Shown here piece after piece: positions 14,377 through 16,265 of a stretch of 16,265 nt of DNA. The DNA comes from Bacillota bacterium. GTDB taxonomy: Bacteria > Bacillota > Clostridia > Tissierellales > Sedimentibacteraceae. Positions within the stretch are counted from its first letter, which is position 1, and the number at the start of each line of letters is the position of its first letter. The notes beneath the pieces are model-generated. The model worked only from the letters and a program-made list of their open reading frames with translations, had not been told where the DNA came from and did no database searches. Position numbers and translations under genes: made by a program. The stretch spans positions 1 to 16,265 of the forward strand of contig JARBUP010000033.1 in assembly GCA_029239575.1 (NCBI GenBank). The letters run 5' to 3'.

Positions 14377-14958
14377 ATGCAACTTGGTTTTATAATTATA
14401 TTAATAATTGCAATTTTTGTTGCAATTTTCGCTATTCAGAATGGAGCACCAGTTCCATTAGATTTGTTTTTAGCTCGTTATGAAGTACCACTTGCTGTTG
14501 TTATGATGGCATGCTTAATTCTTGGAGCTATTGTAGTTTTGTTGTTAGGAACTGTAAGGAATGTAAAAAGAAGATCAGAAACTAAAGAATTAAAAAATAA
14601 ACTTAAAACTTTAGAAAATGATAAAGTATTATTCGAAAGTAATGCTAAAGCAATGGAAACAGAAATTTTAAATTTAAAAGAAAATAATAGTGTTTTGTCT
14701 TTAAAAGTTAAAGAACTTGAAACAAAGCAAAAAGAACAATCAGAAATAGTTTTGAACAGTGTAAAATTTGAAGAAAATGAATTAAATTTAGTTAATGAAT
14801 TAAATGAAGAAAGTGAAGAATTAACTTCGGAACTAATACAAAATGAAGATATATTTAATCAAGAAGAAAACAATAAAGGAACAGAATATAGAGAATATGA
14901 GGAAAACTCTAAATTTGAAATAAATAATGAAAAAAGTGAAGCCAATACTAATAAATAA
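14377..14958 (+). CDS. LapA-domain (DUF1049) membrane protein with coiled-coil tail
   Basis: A 193-residue protein. The N-terminus matches the LapA/DUF1049 domain: a first membrane helix (about 3-20) ending in FAIQNGAPVPLDLFLARYEVPL, then a second helix (about 38-60). A charged helix follows (about 65-125, ETKELKNKLKTLENDK…), likely a coiled coil, then an acidic Glu/Asn-rich tail. In Gram-negatives LapA regulates LPS synthesis; Gram-positives lack LPS, so that role does not carry over and function here is unknown. A LapA-domain gene before recJ is a recurring neighbourhood in clostridia as I recall. GGAAGGAG lies 8 nt before the ATG. The 3' end overlaps recJ by 32 nt. Confidence 0.82.
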   Translation: MQLGFIIILIIAIFVAIFAIQNGAPVPLDLFLARYEVPLAVVMMACLILGAIVVLLLGTVRNVKRRSETKELKNKLKTLENDKVLFESNAKAMETEILNLKENNSVLSLKVKELETKQKEQSEIVLNSVKFEENELNLVNELNEESEELTSELIQNEDIFNQEENNKGTEYREYEENSKFEINNEKSEANTNK

Positions 14959-16265
14959 TGATATTAATGAGATTAATTCTATAAGTAATCACTTTAATCT
15001 TACAGATATTTCTTCTAAAATTCTTCTTAATAGAAATTTGCAAACTATTGATGAAATAAATGAATTTCTATATCCAGACTTTAAATATTTTGAAGATCCT
15101 ATGATTTATAAAGATTTAGATAAAGGATGCAAAAGAATTTTAGAAGCTATTAAAAATAAAGAGAAAATTTTAGTTTATGGAGATTATGACGTTGATGGTG
15201 TAACTTCAATAAGCCAGTTTATGAAATATTTATTAAAAGCTGGCTGTGATATTTCATATTATGTACCTGAAAGAGAAGGGGAAGGATATGGAATAAGTGC
15301 TGTTTTCATAGAAAGACTAAAACTTAATGAAATAAATTTAGATTTGCTCATAACTGTTGACTGCGGAATAGCTGAAATAAAAACTATTGAAGAAATTAAT
15401 TCTCTTGGTAAAACTGTAATAGTTTTAGACCATCACCAATGTGGTGATATTATACCAAATGCATTTGCAGTTGTTAACCCAAAACAAAAAAATTGCCCGT
15501 CAAAAAACAAGCAACTTTGTGCTGCAGGGCTTTCTTTTAAATTTTTGAGACATTTAAATTCATACTTAAATATAGAGAATATTGAAGATGAAATGTTAGA
15601 ACTTGCATGTCTTGGTACGATTGCTGATATTGTTGACTTAATAGGTGATAATAGAATTATTACATATAATGGTTTAAAGTATATTAATAATTCTAAAATT
15701 ATTGGGCTTAAAAAACTTATAGAAAAATCAGGAATAACAGATAAAACTATTGAATCATATCATATAGGTTATATAATTGCACCAAGAATAAATGCTTCTG
15801 GTAGAATGAGTTCTGCTAAAAAAGCCATAGAACTTATGTTAACTAATGATGAACTTGAAGCTGATAAACTTGCTGATGATCTTGAAAAACTAAATTTTGA
15901 AAGAAAACAAACAGAGCAAGAAATTTTTAATGAAGCTGTAAATAAAATTGAAATAAATGAATTATATAAAAAACATATTTTAGTAGTATATGGGACAAAC
16001 TGGCATGAGGGAGTTCTCGGTATAGTTGCTTCTAAACTAACTGACAAATATGAGAAACCAACTATAGTCATTTCAGTAAAAAATGGTATTGGTAAAGGTT
16101 CTGCAAGAAGTTTGAATTATTTAGATATATATGAAGCTTTTAAATATATCGATAAATATTTAGTAAAATATGGCGGCCATAAACTTGCGGCAGGGTTAAC
16201 TTTATTAGCTGAAGATATTAGTGCTTTTTCCAATGAACTTAATAAATATATTGATAATATAATTC
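14927..16265 (+). CDS. recJ: Single-stranded-DNA-specific exonuclease RecJ, 3' end beyond window
   Basis: A 5'-3' single-strand exonuclease for recombination and mismatch/base-excision repair. 446 codons are visible with no stop; family members usually run 550-800 residues. DHH domain: YGDYDVDGVT with the metal-binding DYDVDG at 86-91, ITVDCGIA, VLDHH (168-170) and NASGRM (289-294). DHHA1 domain: WHEGVLGIVASKL and YGGHKLAAGL (GGH at 416-418). The ATG at 14927 gives the start MKKVKPILINND and overlaps the LapA-domain gene by 32 nt; there is no close Shine-Dalgarno, so the start relies on frame and length. A GTG at 14936 is an alternative. The overlap suggests translational coupling. Confidence 0.95.
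   Translation, partial: MKKVKPILINNDINEINSISNHFNLTDISSKILLNRNLQTIDEINEFLYPDFKYFEDPMIYKDLDKGCKRILEAIKNKEKILVYGDYDVDGVTSISQFMKYLLKAGCDISYYVPEREGEGYGISAVFIERLKLNEINLDLLITVDCGIAEIKTIEEINSLGKTVIVLDHHQCGDIIPNAFAVVNPKQKNCPSKNKQLCAAGLSFKFLRHLNSYLNIENIEDEMLELACLGTIADIVDLIGDNRIITYNGLKYINNSKIIGLKKLIEKSGITDKTIESYHIGYIIAPRINASGRMSSAKKAIELMLTNDELEADKLADDLEKLNFERKQTEQEIFNEAVNKIEINELYKKHILVVYGTNWHEGVLGIVASKLTDKYEKPTIVISVKNGIGKGSARSLNYLDIYEAFKYIDKYLVKYGGHKLAAGLTLLAEDISAFSNELNKYIDNII

Noticed and set aside
15769..16071. Open antisense frame inside recJ, and similar antisense frames in ruvA, queA, yajC, the GH3 gene and the ATPase
   Set aside because: All lie opposite well-conserved genes, show Ser/Phe/Ile-rich composition typical of reversed AT-rich coding DNA, and have no recognisable domains.
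1..16265. tRNA, rRNA, CRISPR arrays, complete insertion sequences or prophage genes
   Set aside because: No cloverleaf, regularly spaced repeats, transposase, integrase or phage motifs were seen on either strand. The only mobile-like trace is the palindrome at 12481-12537.

Overview
The window is AT-rich chromosomal DNA with strong Shine-Dalgarno sites and short intergenic gaps. Three things point to an anaerobic low-GC Firmicute of class Clostridia: a SpoIID-family protein, a SCIFF ranthipeptide precursor with its radical-SAM maturase, and the order ruv - queA - tgt - yajC - TIGR04086 - scfA - scfB - recJ. I cannot name the genus from sequence alone. Both ends cut genes: mnmA lacks its first few codons and recJ lacks its 3' end.

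Region 1 (1-7549, all +). A short, divergent mnmA (tRNA U34 thiolation) is followed by a clear promoter (TTAACA - 17 nt - extended TATAAT). That promoter starts one tight operon: ruvC-ruvA-ruvB (Holliday junction processing), a long SpoIID/LytB-type secreted peptidoglycan enzyme, queA and tgt (queuosine modification of tRNA) and yajC (Sec accessory). Two consecutive intrinsic terminators end it.

Region 2 (7592-11978). Two convergent accessory genes sit here: a GH3/NagZ-type lipoprotein (+) with its own near-consensus promoter, and a type IIA P-type cation ATPase (-). They share a bidirectional terminator. The ATPase has a long leader that reads as a yybP-ykoY-type manganese riboswitch with a mutually exclusive terminator, transcribed from a near-consensus promoter overlapped by an 11-bp-arm inverted repeat. 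The likely logic is that manganese turns on a cation-efflux pump, with a possible DNA-binding regulator as a second layer.

Region 3 (12126-14208, +). A TIGR04086-type small membrane protein is followed by a GC-rich REP-like hairpin, then the 46-residue six-cysteine peptide gene scfA and its maturase scfB. A perfect palindrome plus T-tract lies between scfA and scfB and probably makes precursor mRNA exceed enzyme mRNA. This ranthipeptide locus is the most interesting biological system in the window.

Region 4 (14313-16265, +). A LapA-domain (DUF1049) membrane/coiled-coil protein is preceded by an exact tandem duplication containing two TATAAT boxes. It overlaps by 32 nt the start of recJ, a single-strand exonuclease that runs off the window. 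secD and secF, which I recall lying near this position in many clostridia, are not present here.
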